DNA from: Gordionus sp. m RMFG-2023
Lineage: Eukaryota; Nematomorpha; Gordioida; Chordodea; Parachordodidae
Direction of reading: 5' to 3'
DNA length: 64,000 nt
NCBI RefSeq assembly: GCF_954871325.1
Contig: NC_088777.1
Coordinates: 372,001-436,000, forward strand
Shown here: one piece after another, positions 51,101 to 63,231 of the stretch
Layout: each line of letters opens with the position of its first letter
How positions within the stretch are numbered: position 1 is the stretch's first letter
The notes under the pieces: generated by a model
The model's input: only the letters and a program-made list of their open reading frames with translations
What the model was told of the DNA's origin: nothing
Database searches by the model: none
Program-made: the position numbers and the translations under genes

Positions 51101-54100
51101 TTTTAATATAACTATATACTTTCTTTTGCACATAAATATTCTGTAATAAAATCTAATTATTGTTTTATAGATACAAATTACAGATGACTAAATTTTACGT
51201 GGTCCATCATGTACGCTACAAATTATCACGTTTCGAACTAAATACAAAAATATTGATAAATTGGATAATCAGATTAAAAATAAATGAATTTATCCTATCC
51301 TTGTTAAAAAAAAATATATATATATTGGAACATGACTTTCGGTTTATAAATAGTCCAATACTAAAATATTTTTAGACGCCATATACACTCATTTTATAAA
51401 CTCTATCTAATATATAGATTTGTGGATTAGAGGGAACCGACATCGACCTTATAACAGCCCATATTTTTTTTAACTCGCGTTGTAAAAATATTTTATACAA
51501 GTTGTCCGGTCGGGCCCGCAAGTATCTTTTCTGACGGAAAACGGCATAAATATTTTGAATTAGTTTTAAAATCATCTTTAAAACTTTACGCATCTGTAAA
51601 AAATATATTTTTCCAGGTCAGACTGTCAAGTGTTTGTCTAAAAACATGAATTCCGGAGGTCAATCAGATTATGATTATATTTTAAAGCAAAAGCAATGTA
51701 CACGTTCAAGATATTTGTTCTTAACTAGATTACTGACTCGTCTGTTATTTTATTCAATTAAAACAAAAAAGGGATATAAGAATGGGGTTTTCAAAATTTT
51801 TAAAATAATTTTTTTTTTAAAAAAAATTAAAAACAATATGATAAAAAGAAAATTCTTCTATTTGAATAGTGAAAGTCAGTGTTCTGCACCAATAAGTCTT
51901 AGATCATGACCGGATCAATCATAAACCGGTCTTTTTAAGGAATGCAGTTTTGTTTTTACAATGATCTCATGACCGGTCATTTATTAATATTTAAATTTGC
52001 TTTAATATTCAATTCATATAATTTTTTATGTACATATATTTTTTCTTTTTTAGTTCATATTTACTTTGCATTATACTATTAAAATAAAAAGTTTATCAAA
52101 AAAAATTTTACTTTGAAATTAAATATTCATATTTATATTGTTCATATTTTATCTGATTTTAACCTAATATACATGTATATTTAATAAAATGATAAAATAA
52201 GAATTAAATTAGAAAAAAAAACGAAAATATTAATAAAATAACAAAATTAGATAATAGACCGGCCTCTGACCATTTTATTTAGGACCATGGTCTGGGAGTA
52301 CAGTTTGATCCTTTCTACCCTGGACCAAAGACCTGACTGCATCTTCACTATACTTGAATAATGTTAGCATTGAAATTAATAAATAATTATTTTATCGGAT
52401 ATAAAGATTACGAATTGGTTTGACATGTTCGACAAACGAATTAATTAGTTCATTAAAATCATAAATAATTTAGTCGAGCTAATGTCCAGTTAATATTATA
52501 ATAGATTATATAATTTTTTTCCGTATATGACTATTTACAGACTAATGCATCATCTAGAGCATTACTCTGGCAATATCTATGTTTTTTTAAACCCTGATCC
52601 CAAAATTATTAAAATTAAAAAAAAAGATATGCATGGGTTTTCCTTTCCTGGATAGCCGGGATGATTTAGATTTTTTTCCCGTTCCACCTTTGTCACTTAT
52701 AATTATTTATATCTCCCCCTTTCATTTTCAAATAAAGAAATGTACGTGCTTCATTCCTCATTTCCTCTTTTTCTCTAATATTCGGGATTTTTATGTAATA
52801 TAAATAATAATTAATTTTTATAAATACAATATATATCATATTCTCAAAGTTTGAATATTCTTTTATAATAATCAGAAATTAGATTTAATTTTTTTTAAAA
52901 ATATACTCGACCCGGGCTGGACAATTTTTTTTAAATACACGAGCCGGGCCTTATATATAAATATATATATAATGCCCAAACTAAAATATATACTTTTGAT
53001 ATTCTTTATCCAGCCTTAGCATTGAGTAAATAATACTTTCTTTCAAAAAAAAAATACCTATTTAAAAACCAAATATTTCATATCGCCATTATTAGCTGTA
53101 AAAATTTAAAATAAATAAAATGAGAAAAATCCAGACCGGGCCTAAAAATATAAAATCCTATCTGGGCTGCGCCCAAAATAAAATTTTGAAAAAAAACATT
53201 AGGGCAGGGGTGTGCATGTTGTACCTCTGTGGGTCTCTGGTATATATATATATTCTACTAAATCTTATTTAAACAATCTTAAATTTGTTGTACAAGCAAA
53301 TAATTTCAAAAATAAATAAAAATGGCGCCTCAAAAATAGAGTTAATTAATTACTGGAATAACAAAAAAAATTTCTTATTTTTAAAAACTAAACAATATTA
53401 GTTATTGTAAAAAAAAAAAATTGAGATGAAAAAAAAATATATATAAATTTTATTAATAAGATACCCTCCTTATGCTGTAGTAGAAGGTATGGTTTAGCGT
53501 CTTATAATAATTGATTTTATAAACATGTAGTAATTAGCAATTTTTTTTTACATATCTAATATACCTAAATAGGATATAATTTTGATAAATCTTGACACTG
53601 AAATATTATTTAATGTGATTAGGGATCCTCTTATATTATATATATATACCTGGTGCACGAAATAATTCTATGCTTCCTAAAAGATGAAAGATGAAAAATT
53701 TATTATATTTGCTTTTAAATAATTCACTTTGATATTGGTAAAGTTTAAAATAGGTAAATAGATTAATATTGAAGTTCAACCTATATTAAACAACTATGTA
53801 ATTAAATTTATAACAAAAATGTATATATTGATTTTTCATAACCTATAGATATTATTAGAGCGCTATTTGCAGAATCTAAATATGAATTAACAAACTAAAT
53901 TTGTAACTTCAAAATATCAATCAAATTTTAAGCATTATAATATATATATATGCGAATAAAATTAATAAATCATTTTCAAAATAATATAGGTATATACCTA
54001 GTTTTTTTATTCCTATAGCTTTATTGTACAAATTTTAAAAATATAATTTTGCAAATTGTTTTCCAAATAAAACTCTTTTCATGTGAGTTTTTAAAAAAAA

Positions 54101-57100
54101 TTCATTTTTTTAATGAATGTGCATAAAGTTAAAATTGATCTACCTTTGTTATATTTCAAACCAGTTCTATTCCTTACTATATATTAGAAAATAGTCGCAT
54201 ATGTTGAATTATAAATTAGCCTATAAAATTAGGTAAGGGGCAAAAAAATCTATAAAATCAATAAAAAATAAGTAATAACTGATTAAAGGAATAATGAATT
54301 AAAGAAGTATAATTAGATAGTAAGTGGGGAAGTCAAGTAACACTTATTACTATTATTATATAAATAGAAAACAAATCAAGAGGGAAATATGTAGTTTTGA
54401 CTTTATGTAAAGAATAATTTCACTATTTAATTCTTTTATCTTTTCCATATAATAGATTTTAAGACTGTTTTATTTTCGTTATTTTATTAATTTCATGTTT
54501 TTCGTTAAAATATACATTTTAAAATGAATAAACCTATTTTTATATTATTCTCCTTACATTAATAATTATCAGTATTAAATTTTGGAAACCCTAGCTTCAA
54601 ATAACTTTCCACTGAATGGTTTGATTATTTATTCTCCTTAGCAGATGATACAATACTAATTATAAGATTATTATTTAATACTTATAATGAAGCAATAGCT
54701 ATTACTATAATTAATAGTATTCTAAACGTACATTTATAGATTTCTCAAAGCGAAAAAAATTACTATTTTACCTAATGGTTTATTTTCATAATATTCTAAA
54801 TTAAAATTCTTTTGTAATATCAATATTTTTAAAATCTATACCTATGGTTATGGTAATGTTTTCATTTCCCATTCCTATCAATGATTAAAATTATACATAG
54901 TATTTAATTTACTTATTCCGATGATTGAATTTGTAGCTAAAGTTTTTTTTTAAAGATTATGAATACTAAGCCCAAAAAAATTAGTTAAAAAGATATATAC
55001 TTTGGATATAATGATCCGGATATATTAAGTAAGCTATAAAACAAATATGTGTAAATTTCAGGATAAGTAAAATCCTACTTTCTATATCCTTTTCTATCCT
55101 TCCTTTATATATTTTTTAGAAATATATGTGAAAAAATATTAATTGATAATGATAGATTTTAGTATATTCATATAATGATCACTATGAGAATATTAAACCA
55201 AAAAAATAGGGAAGTCATAATAATTTGCTATATTTATACTTTTTTTACTATAGATTTTATGCGTAATTAATTTCCAATAAAAAGTATGTAGGTGACCCAA
55301 GATTTTCCTAAAGAAATAAGCATAAACAGGGTAAAATATTATGGTTAATATATGTCAAAAGTTATAATCAATTTATATAGACGCGTAAGGAATTATTAAT
55401 GATTTAAGAATATTTAAGTTCATAAATTTATTAGAAGTTGCCCATAAAATATTAACCATAACTTATCATAAATAAAAATATAAATTAGCCTAATTTTTTA
55501 TTCACGGCCCGTCCGCTCGCTACTTTTATGCTTTTTCGAATTTATTCTATCAATGCTTTTTTATTTGTTAATTCCATATTAATAAAGCTAAAATAATTAG
55601 TAGCTGTTATGGATGTTAAAAAAATAATAATTTATTATTAATTAAAATAAATTAATATAGTAATTAAAATAATATAAAATTAAAATATTAATTAAAATAT
55701 AAAATTTAATATTAATTAAAATAAGTTTATAAAATAATTACAAAAATATAATGTAAAATTAATTTAAATAAATTATATTATTAATTAAATTAAATTATAA
55801 TATTGATTAAAATGATTTATAATAATTATAATATTCGAATAACCTTATATAGAAAATAACGCAAATTTTACTAACTTATTTCATTTTATTTTATATTCAA
55901 ATTTATATTATTTTATAATATAAACTTAAAATTTTAGATATATTAGAAGATAAAAAAATCATTTTTATTTTTAATAAAATATTTTTCTCAATTATAGCTA
56001 CCGCCATGTGTTTCCATCAGTAGCGTATTTATTATTTCTGATGTTTGATATGATAAATAAATGTTAATTAAAATATTTATGCCATAAGAGATAGGAAGGA
56101 TTCTTTAAATTATAAATTTATAATCAACTAATATTTCCTAAACGGCATATCATTCAATTTGGGAAAGGGAACCCTAGGTACGAGACTGAATCTATATTGG
56201 TAGGCCATGTAAATAAACATGTTAATTAAAAATTTAATAAAACTATTATAATTTTAAAATTTGTAATGATTATATTAAACAATATGTATAATTTGCAAAA
56301 TGAAAAATCAATTGATAAACTTTGTGTTCTGTTTATAATATCGCCATCTATAAATGAATAATATTTCGCTCTTAATTTTAAATATAATGTTTAATATTCA
56401 ACTTTGGTTTTTACAAATGATGCCTAAAATAATTTAAAAAATTTTACATCGAGCAATATAAAACGTAGCTTACCCATCCTAAAATAATGACTGCAAATCA
56501 CTATAGTTCGATCTAAGTGAAAGAAATTTAACAATAACTATCAATATGCCATTAGAACTTTAAATATATATTGATAATATAGATAATTAATCTCAATTGT
56601 TCGATATTATAATTTTTTAAAAAGTTCTTGTTAAAGAATATGATTCCATTAAATAAATTCTTGTTATAATAGATTTCTATTTTAATAAAATCTAATAAAT
56701 ATTAGTTCGTGTCATAACAAAATTTTATGTATTCATTTGTTTCAATGGATAATATCATTAAAATGGGGAAAAAAATATATCACTAAAGTTGGTTATACTT
56801 TGATCCTCAAAATCATAAACTATTAATAAAAAATATGTATAGAAATTTAAGTTAATTTCTCTATTAAAAATTAGAATATTATTTTAAAATAGCCCGATCT
56901 AAAACATCGTTATTTTAGATATATAATTAGTAATTTGTTAAAATTATTACTCAGAAAAAATAAATAATAATTCATACTTAAATCGGCTAATAGGAGTAAT
57001 AAAAGAAAACAGATTTTCGGGTTAATGTTAAAATATTAAATTATTTTAGACTCAAAAAAATGAAAACGATAGATGACAGAGCCAAAAATAGGTTCACTTC

Positions 57101-60100
57101 ACTTTTTAATTTAAAAGTGATAAAGATATTATAGTCTTTTAAATTAATACAATTGTAATTTTGAGATAAAAATTTATATATTTTATAATATACTATGAAT
57201 ATGAAAAATATCTAATCTATATTTTTTTGATATTACTGCATTTTTTTATAAAGGATATAATTCGTATAAATAAATAAAATTTCTGATTAAAATTGAAAAA
57301 ATAATAGAAAAAAATATTTTAATTGACCAATGGTATAAAGTTTTGAACTGAGAAATAATAACTGATGCTTCTTTAATAGTGATTAATAACTCAGGGATAT
57401 ATATAATATTTTTAAAGGGAATCATAATAGTACCTCGAGGTCTGCATTGGGCGGGGTTTGGGCCCGCACGCCTACGCCCGCCCATCTAAGTGAGCAGGTG
57501 GATGGGTGGGTTCGAGAATGGGCAGGCGGCTGGCGGGTTAAGAAATTTAAACAATGGGCTGGCTGGTTAAGGAAATTTAAAATTTTTGTTCAAAAACCAA
57601 ACTAAAAAAAAATAATTGTTTAAATGATCTATAACAATATTTCTTTTTTTTATTGTACCAATCGTTTTTTTTTAAGTGAAGAACATTTACCCAACTATAT
57701 TATGTAATAAACACAATAAAAAAAACTTTTTTCTTAGAATAAATAAACATTGTTGTCTATTAAAAATTTTCTTTTATGGGGATGTGATAAAACATTTCTG
57801 GTAGATTTTTAGAATAAAGAAGAACGTGTTTGAATCCAGAAAATGTCGATTCATTTTTATTTTTGCATTATAATTACATATAATATTAATTTTACATTTA
57901 TATTTTTTTCATAAATATTCAATTTGATCAATAAATTGTCCATAATTTACACTGATTATTTTTATACTTATATTAATTTCCTAAATTATAAACTTTTTGT
58001 AGAGGTTTTAATGCTGAAATATTTTTATTAGATGCTTAAAAAAATGAAAGAATGACCATAATAAAATTTTATAAGCGGGATTGTTAAGGTAGGCAGGGAG
58101 TAAGGCAGTAAGTAAAAAAGTTATAAATATATTTTATTTCAATGTTAGAAATTTTTAACTATTATATTTAACAAATATTACATTATGTGTTATAAAATTC
58201 AATTTAATAAATTATTTAATCGGTTAATATAAAATACTAATAATAATCATTAATCAAAGTTATCAATTTAAGTTACGACCAAAGTATTAACAAAATAATA
58301 CAAAGAATTATTAAGATAATAATGTTAAATAAAAGAAATAATAAAAATTATTCCGTAAAGTAATAAGTTACTTTATGGTAAATGGAATATATTAACATAT
58401 ATAAATATATTGCAATCATGTGAATCTTTTAATTATATTATTGATATACCATTGTGTAAAACGTTTGGAATATTTGCTAAAATAAATTATTTTTTAAATC
58501 ATATCAACTATATTCCTTTGTACCTCTTTTATTGCTCTTAATGAAGAAATTGTCGGAGACTAAAATATTATCATAAAATTGATTAAGGATTATGTTATAT
58601 AAATTAATTTTATAAATACCTTGTTCGCGAAACGTATAATTTCCTAAAAGAAAAAAAAGAAAATTATATCTGGTTTGCATATTCCATTTAGTATTAAAAC
58701 TCCTATCTTTATACAACGCAAAAAATTACCTGATAAGGAATAAATAATTATTTAACATCAAGTGTTTTTATTAGTTACTAATAAATACACATCTAAAAAA
58801 CTTGATTTTCAAGAAAGGGTTTATTTATAAAAAAAATATCAAGCACTAATTAAATCGATAAAATTAGTTTTTGATTTTTGGGGGATTTCTATTAATTAAC
58901 ATAAACTATCTTCAACGGTAACTTTTGCAAGATTAATTACAAAATGGGAGAAATAAAAATAATCCCATATAATTTATGAAAACATCAAAGTTTATAAAAT
59001 ATAAGAAAATATATTTTATATAAGAGAAAAAATTATTAGCCAAGCTTTCTTTTCTCACAAAATGATGATAAAAGGTTTTTATATCAAGGAAGTATGAGTT
59101 TATGTAATATTTAAAAATGACTAAAGGATCCTAATTTCTGAACTAGCATAGTCCACTTACTTATAAAAGCTTTATTGTTAATTGGAAACCTAGATAATTT
59201 TTTTTAAAAATAATAAGCATTTTGATTCAAAACCTCTTCCTATTCTGTATAATCTTAAAGTGATCACGAATAAGTCGAAGATAGTTAAAAAATCTATGTG
59301 TTAAAAAATAATATTATTAAAATTATATTTTTACTCATGATATCATTAAAATAATCCATGCTTTAATTCATTTAATAGATTAAATAATAATCAATATCAT
59401 AAAAATTATCCTAATTTTTTTATTCACGCAAAAGGTGATGAGCCAACAAGATTTATATTGATTTGTACACCCAGATATTTCATAATATCTTAAACTGAGA
59501 TTCGTAGTAATTTAGCAGATGGTATGTCAAATGCACAAAACAAAATAATACCAAAATAAATAATACAGATTTTACAAAAATATAAAATAATAAATAAACA
59601 ATTAGATAATACTATTATGAATTAATCTTTTAATTAATAAAATAAATTTTAAAAAATTATACAAATTAAACACTTTTTAAAAATCAATAGCTTTTTAATT
59701 GTATTGATATTAAATAAAACATATTTTCTTTCATATAGGGTATTTTTTTTTATGTCGTATAAAGGTGTTCTTGATTTAGAATTTAAGTGTATAATATAAA
59801 TATTGTTACATTTTTTGCAAATAAGTAAAAATAGTCTCAAATATTTATTATTTTATATGGTTATTTACCAACAAAATAATATTCTATTTTAAGATGATGT
59901 TAAATTACAAAAGAATTTATCAAATTTAATTTATAAAAATATATTGATCTATATATAATTACCTAAAGATATTACCAGGGTGCCATTTACACCATCTAGT
60001 TTATGATATAAATTTAACATATTTAATCTATTATACATTTATAGAATACATAATCATAAAATGATTCAAATAATTTTTTTTAAATATAGATTTAAAACAC

Positions 60101-62041
60101 TTCTATCTCTGTATATTTACATCTTAAAAGTTTAATTAAAATGCATTAAACTTTGTAAAAATTTAAACGTATAATTAAAAAAAAACTATTTAAAAAACCG
60201 AGATCATTATAGGTTAAATTCTTGTAACAGATTTTAATCAAATTTATGGGGTGGGACATTATTACACAAAAATTAAATTATGGTCGAATGGCAAATAAAA
60301 TTGTATTTGAAAAAAATTAAAAGATTTAAAGTTTTATTTTCTAAGATAACTAATATATTACCTATTCGTTTTGATATCACTTCTTTATTTTATCATCAAA
60401 ATAATAGATTTTTGGAATTATATTTTATTATATATATTAATATTAAAATAATTTATATTTAGGAAGTCAAAATAATATCACCTTGGTTAAATAAGAATTC
60501 AATACTATCATATACTATATTATATAAATTATAAAGTCATTATGTCATAAAGCGTATGATAATAATTATAAGGCAAGGCATAGCAAGGACCTTGCTCTTG
60601 GGATGGGGCACTATTAGATGAGGTTTTCTACCATAAATTTTTGGAGATCTTTAGGGTTCTCTAATTATAAGCCCTGAGATATATTAGATCTTTGCAAATA
60701 ATTTTTATTTTTCACATTTTTTAAAAAAAAATTTGGAATTATAGTCGATAATTTAAAAAAATTAATAACTTTTATTAATTTTTATTTCCAATTTAATTTA
60801 GTGATATATTATATGAATTTTGGTAGGGAAAATTTATATTAGCTAAATTAATATTTACAAGAATCAACAAATTTTTCAGCCCCTCATCCCGACTACGCCT
60901 AAGTTATGATATAAAGGCAAAATAAATACAACAATTTTAATTCATATAAGAATAATCTATCTATAAATTTCCCGATGCTTATTAAAAGTTATGATATTAT
61001 AAAGAACAAAGTTATTACTATATCTAAACATATAATTTTGTCGGATTTACAATTTTCGACCAGTGATAAAAATAACTTTACCGTACCGATGGGTTTATTT
61101 TCCTGTTCTATATATTAAAATAATGGCATAAAAATAATTTCTCAAAAACTATTACCTATAGTGAGAGTGAGGTTCTTATTTCCTGATCCTAATTTAATTG
61201 GAATCATTATATTAAAATAATTATGCCTTTTAAATTTACTGATTCCGATGATGAAATCTAGACCTTAAGATACAAAATTTTATATTATTTAAGGTTAGAA
61301 TCTTAGTTATAATTATTAATACTTTCGATACAATGGTCCGTGTAATTTAAGTAATCTTCAAGAAAGTTAAACAAATATTATAAGAATTTATTTAGTAGAT
61401 AAAAATTCTATATATAAAGTAAATAATTTTTTTTGACATTTAATAAAGATGATTATGCAATATATACAATTCTCAACTAATTAATTAATAAACCGTTATA
61501 GTTGGATATAATATCGCCATTTATAAATAAACAATATAACTATTGTAATGCAAAATTTTATTTATTATCTAAACTTTCTTTTTCGCAAGTGAAGTTGGCT
61601 GAAATAAATATTATTTTTTTAAACATTATGCAATAAAAAATTAAGAATGGTTACAATATTGATGATGTACCCTACAAATCACCACATTTGGAACTAAATA
61701 TGTTTTTTATGAAATTAAAGAAAATACACTAAAGATGACAATAAATTTAAAAAGGATGGATAAAATTCTCAAAAAAATTGATAATCATTGATTTTTTAAA
61801 ATTTCTTTTATTTAATATAATATAAAAAAAAATAATGAGTAGAAAAATATTTCGTGGTAACAGGTTGAATTATTTTTATCGTAAGGAAATAAAAAAATAT
61901 ATTTACTTGTATCGGCTTCCAAAACTATTGAAATGAAACAGAATTTTTGGATAAATTTCAAATTATAAATTGTTATAAATTACCTTTTATACGCTCAGAA
62001 GTTAAAACAAGAACGGCTAGAAAAGCAAAAATTACTTTCAT
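45168..62041 (-). CDS. Secreted micro-exon protein, paralogue B (three-module, bicycle/MEG-like)
   Basis: Minus-strand paralogue of the gene at 393-12374; function unknown. Exons in transcript order: 61984-62041 (signal MKVIFAFLAVLVLT), 61907-61924, 61655-61693, 61575-61598, 61494-61520 (acceptor is AA, see findings), 61323-61355, 61087-61107, 58620-58643, 56799-56819, 56474-56512, 56403-56423, 56321-56347, 55001-55033, 54772-54795, 53843-53875, 53650-53676, 53465-53500, 51199-51237, 51120-51140, 51036-51062, 50868-50894, 50737-50760, 50650-50682, 50416-50436, 45592-45615, 45415-45444 and 45168-45196 (stop). Internal exons are 18-39 bp, multiples of three, phase 1-1. The product is about 259 aa, or 250 without the doubtful exon. 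Three modules are visible, with Cys pairs CRVHHQYSNFTC, CSHYFRMGIIC and CSVHDGPQYLC; later blocks include DYLKHTDYYIE, ENKPL and KPYLLLQH. A further phase-compatible candidate exon lies at 51499-51525. The first module has no counterpart in paralogue A. Confidence 0.8.
46339..48781 (-). mobile_element. hAT element with degenerate Hermes-like transposase
   Basis: Starts TAGAGAACTGC, ends GCAGTTCTCTG, and is flanked by a perfect 8-bp target duplication AGTCAATC (46331-46338 and 48782-48789), the hAT signature. Subterminal regions are rich in CCCGA/GGGTC repeats. On the minus strand: an N-terminal BED-finger-like segment (SDVWKKFSFIYDENKEKLNYV, about 47700-47835), a middle segment (SFDTIHGEGFVD, YGNIDVKSIIP, 47194-47487) and the C-terminal dimerisation region (LKFLAIPASSASSERAFS, 46871-47110, running on to about 46800). 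The frame is broken between segments and Cys spacing in the finger is incomplete, so it is dead but could be cross-mobilised. Confidence 0.9.
47910..48100. mobile_element. Second hAT terminus nested in the hAT element
   Basis: CAGAGTTGGGCAGTACTG at 47910, followed by repeated GTATCT/AGATAC/CAAGAT words up to about 48090, is typical of another hAT family's terminus and subterminal repeats. No matching opposite terminus was seen, so this is a one-ended fragment sitting inside the larger element at 46339-48781. Confidence 0.5.
50780..51120. repeat. 168-bp tandem duplication containing a micro-exon
   Basis: Two nearly identical units, period about 168 bp, each carrying a 27-bp exon of gene B (50868-50894 and 51036-51062; products NGEIVFSND and NGDIVLSND) with its own acceptor and donor. 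The left arm has the single equivalent exon (5909-5935). Confidence 0.85.
51499..51525 (-). other. Candidate extra micro-exon of gene B
   Basis: A 27-bp phase 1-1 segment (DTCGPDRTT with borrowed bases) with AG acceptor and GTATAA donor, between exons 53465-53500 and 51199-51237. The homologous stretch in the left arm near 5415-5440 has GATTAA where the donor should be. Seen in one arm only, so less secure than the listed exons. Confidence 0.4.
52880..53250. mobile_element. GC-rich insert (hAT-MITE-like), right-arm copy
   Basis: Reverse-complement partner of 3672-4065, with GACCCGGGC, GAGCCGGGCC and ACCGGGCC words. It lies between the 53465-53500 and 51199-51237 exons of gene B, as the left copy lies between the matching exons of gene A. 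Confidence 0.5.
57000..61320. other. Intron region of the extra module of gene B
   Basis: Holds exons 58620-58643 and 61087-61107, the GC-rich remnant at 57.4-58.1 kb and a slightly GC-richer patch at 60575-60680. No matching sequence in the left arm, where only 275 bp separates the equivalent exons 507-524 and 800-820. Confidence 0.5.
57430..58130. mobile_element. Decayed GC-rich transposon remnant
   Basis: A block with CGGGGTTTGGGCCCGCACG and GGCAGGCGGCTGGCGGG words at 57450-57545 and a weaker GGTAGGCAGGGAGTAAGG at about 58090. An AT-rich interior lies between. It looks like the two subterminal zones of an old hAT-type insertion within the extra module of gene B. Ends not resolved. Confidence 0.4.
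61494..61520 (-). pseudogene. Micro-exon of gene B with a mutated acceptor
   Basis: The 27-bp segment (NGDIISNYN with borrowed bases) aligns with exons 56321-56347, 51036-51062 and 1187-1213 and keeps a GT donor and phase 1. The two bases before it are AA instead of AG on the transcript strand. Because the exon is symmetrical, skipping it leaves the frame intact. Confidence 0.6.
61984..62041 (-). CDS. Signal-peptide exon of micro-exon gene B
   Basis: Minus-strand 58-bp exon starting MKVIFAFLAVLVLTSERIK, phase 1 donor GTAATT, followed by the 18-bp exon 61907-61924 (LEADT). It mirrors 393-450 exactly in length, phase and position relative to the next exon. Only one such signal exon was found in each arm, which is why each arm is read as one long gene rather than several. 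Confidence 0.85.
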
Positions 62042-62676
62042 GTTTTATTTATTTAAAAATAAAATAGTAAATTAATTTTAAAATTTAAATCTATTAAAAT
62101 GATAAGTATATTTTAATTTCTGATGCAATTATTAAGAGTAATAGAATTAATTATTTTTATTTCGTAATAAAAAAATTATTAGAAAAATAAATAAGAAATA
62201 TTGTTTTTAATTAAAAAAATGTCTACAACCTTTAAGTATATAAGGTGAAAGTTCATAAATATATAATTATAATGCTAAATATTGTAAAATTTTAAGTATT
62301 TCTAAGAATTAATTAGATAAGAAAAAATATATTCTTATATAGTCAAAAAATTTTTAATTAACGATTAAAGTAGAGAAAGTAAAATATATTTTTTATATGG
62401 ATAAATAATTTATAATAAGGATAGAAATAGGAAAAATTAAAAACAAATTAATTTAAAAGACAGGTAAGTCACTGAAACTTGGGAAAATTTTTAATATTAT
62501 TTTTTTAATATTTTTTGATTTAAAAATAAGAAATATAATAGATATGGGTGGAAATTATTTGATATAATAATGAATTCAAAGTTTCATTACTAAAAAGTTT
62601 TGAATTGTATTTATTTTTCTTGTGAAAATTTTCATAATTCTTTAATTTTAATTTATAAATGGTAAAGGCCTGTACT

Positions 62677-63231
62677 CAGCGTCTACATGAACGGGAGGTG
62701 TAGGAACAGTTTGCATCCTATTTTTTTGAGAGGGATAGGGGATAGGCTGCTTTAATGGGGTAAGATAAATTTTTTGAAGGGGGTTATCTATTAAATTTTG
62801 AAATGAAATAGGAAAAAATTTATTGCTGTAAAAATTAATATTTTTATTATAGTATTATTATAATACAATTCATCGACCAAATCTATATATTGCAAACAAT
62901 CATACACATTGTTTTCCAAATAAACTATCCTTTTAAATGTAAAGGTTTAGATATTTCAGCGAGCTTATAATGCCATAATAATTAATTCATTGTAAATAAT
63001 GGAGGTTGTAATTGAATTTATTATCTAAAAATAAAATTCTTTATATTCACAAAATATCGATAGTTGGTAGTAGAGATAGATTAATTTAAGTTATCCTTTA
63101 TAAATTTTTTGAAAAGAATATTAATAAATAAATAGGTGAAAATAATAGGCGGCGGGAATTTTTTTAGGGGGGTAGGCAAAGGTTTTTGAAAGGGGTTTGC
63201 ATCCAGTGAAAATCCTGTCATGTAGACGCTG
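62677..63231. mobile_element. hAT-like MITE, 555 bp
   Basis: Perfect 14-bp terminal inverted repeats CAGCGTCTACATGA at 62677 and its complement ending at 63231. They are flanked by a decayed 8-bp duplication (CCTGTACT against CCAGTGCT, six of eight matching). The interior has G-rich stretches and no coding capacity. It lies outside the right arm of the inverted duplication. Confidence 0.7.

Larger units (their letters stand above)
45050..62200. repeat. Right arm of a large inverted duplication
   Basis: Reverse-complement counterpart of about 230-12495. It is longer because of an extra 5' module of the gene (58.6-61.7 kb) and a 2.4-kb hAT insertion (46339-48781). The spacer between the arms, about 32.5 kb, contains the complete mannosidase II gene. 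Both paralogues are transcribed inwards, towards the mannosidase. Confidence 0.85.

Noticed and set aside
51372-51593. 73-codon minus-strand open frame starting MRKVLKMIL
   Set aside because: It lies in a segment conserved between arms, but the left-arm homologue does not keep the frame. It overlaps intron sequence between micro-exons, so it is treated as chance reading through conserved DNA.
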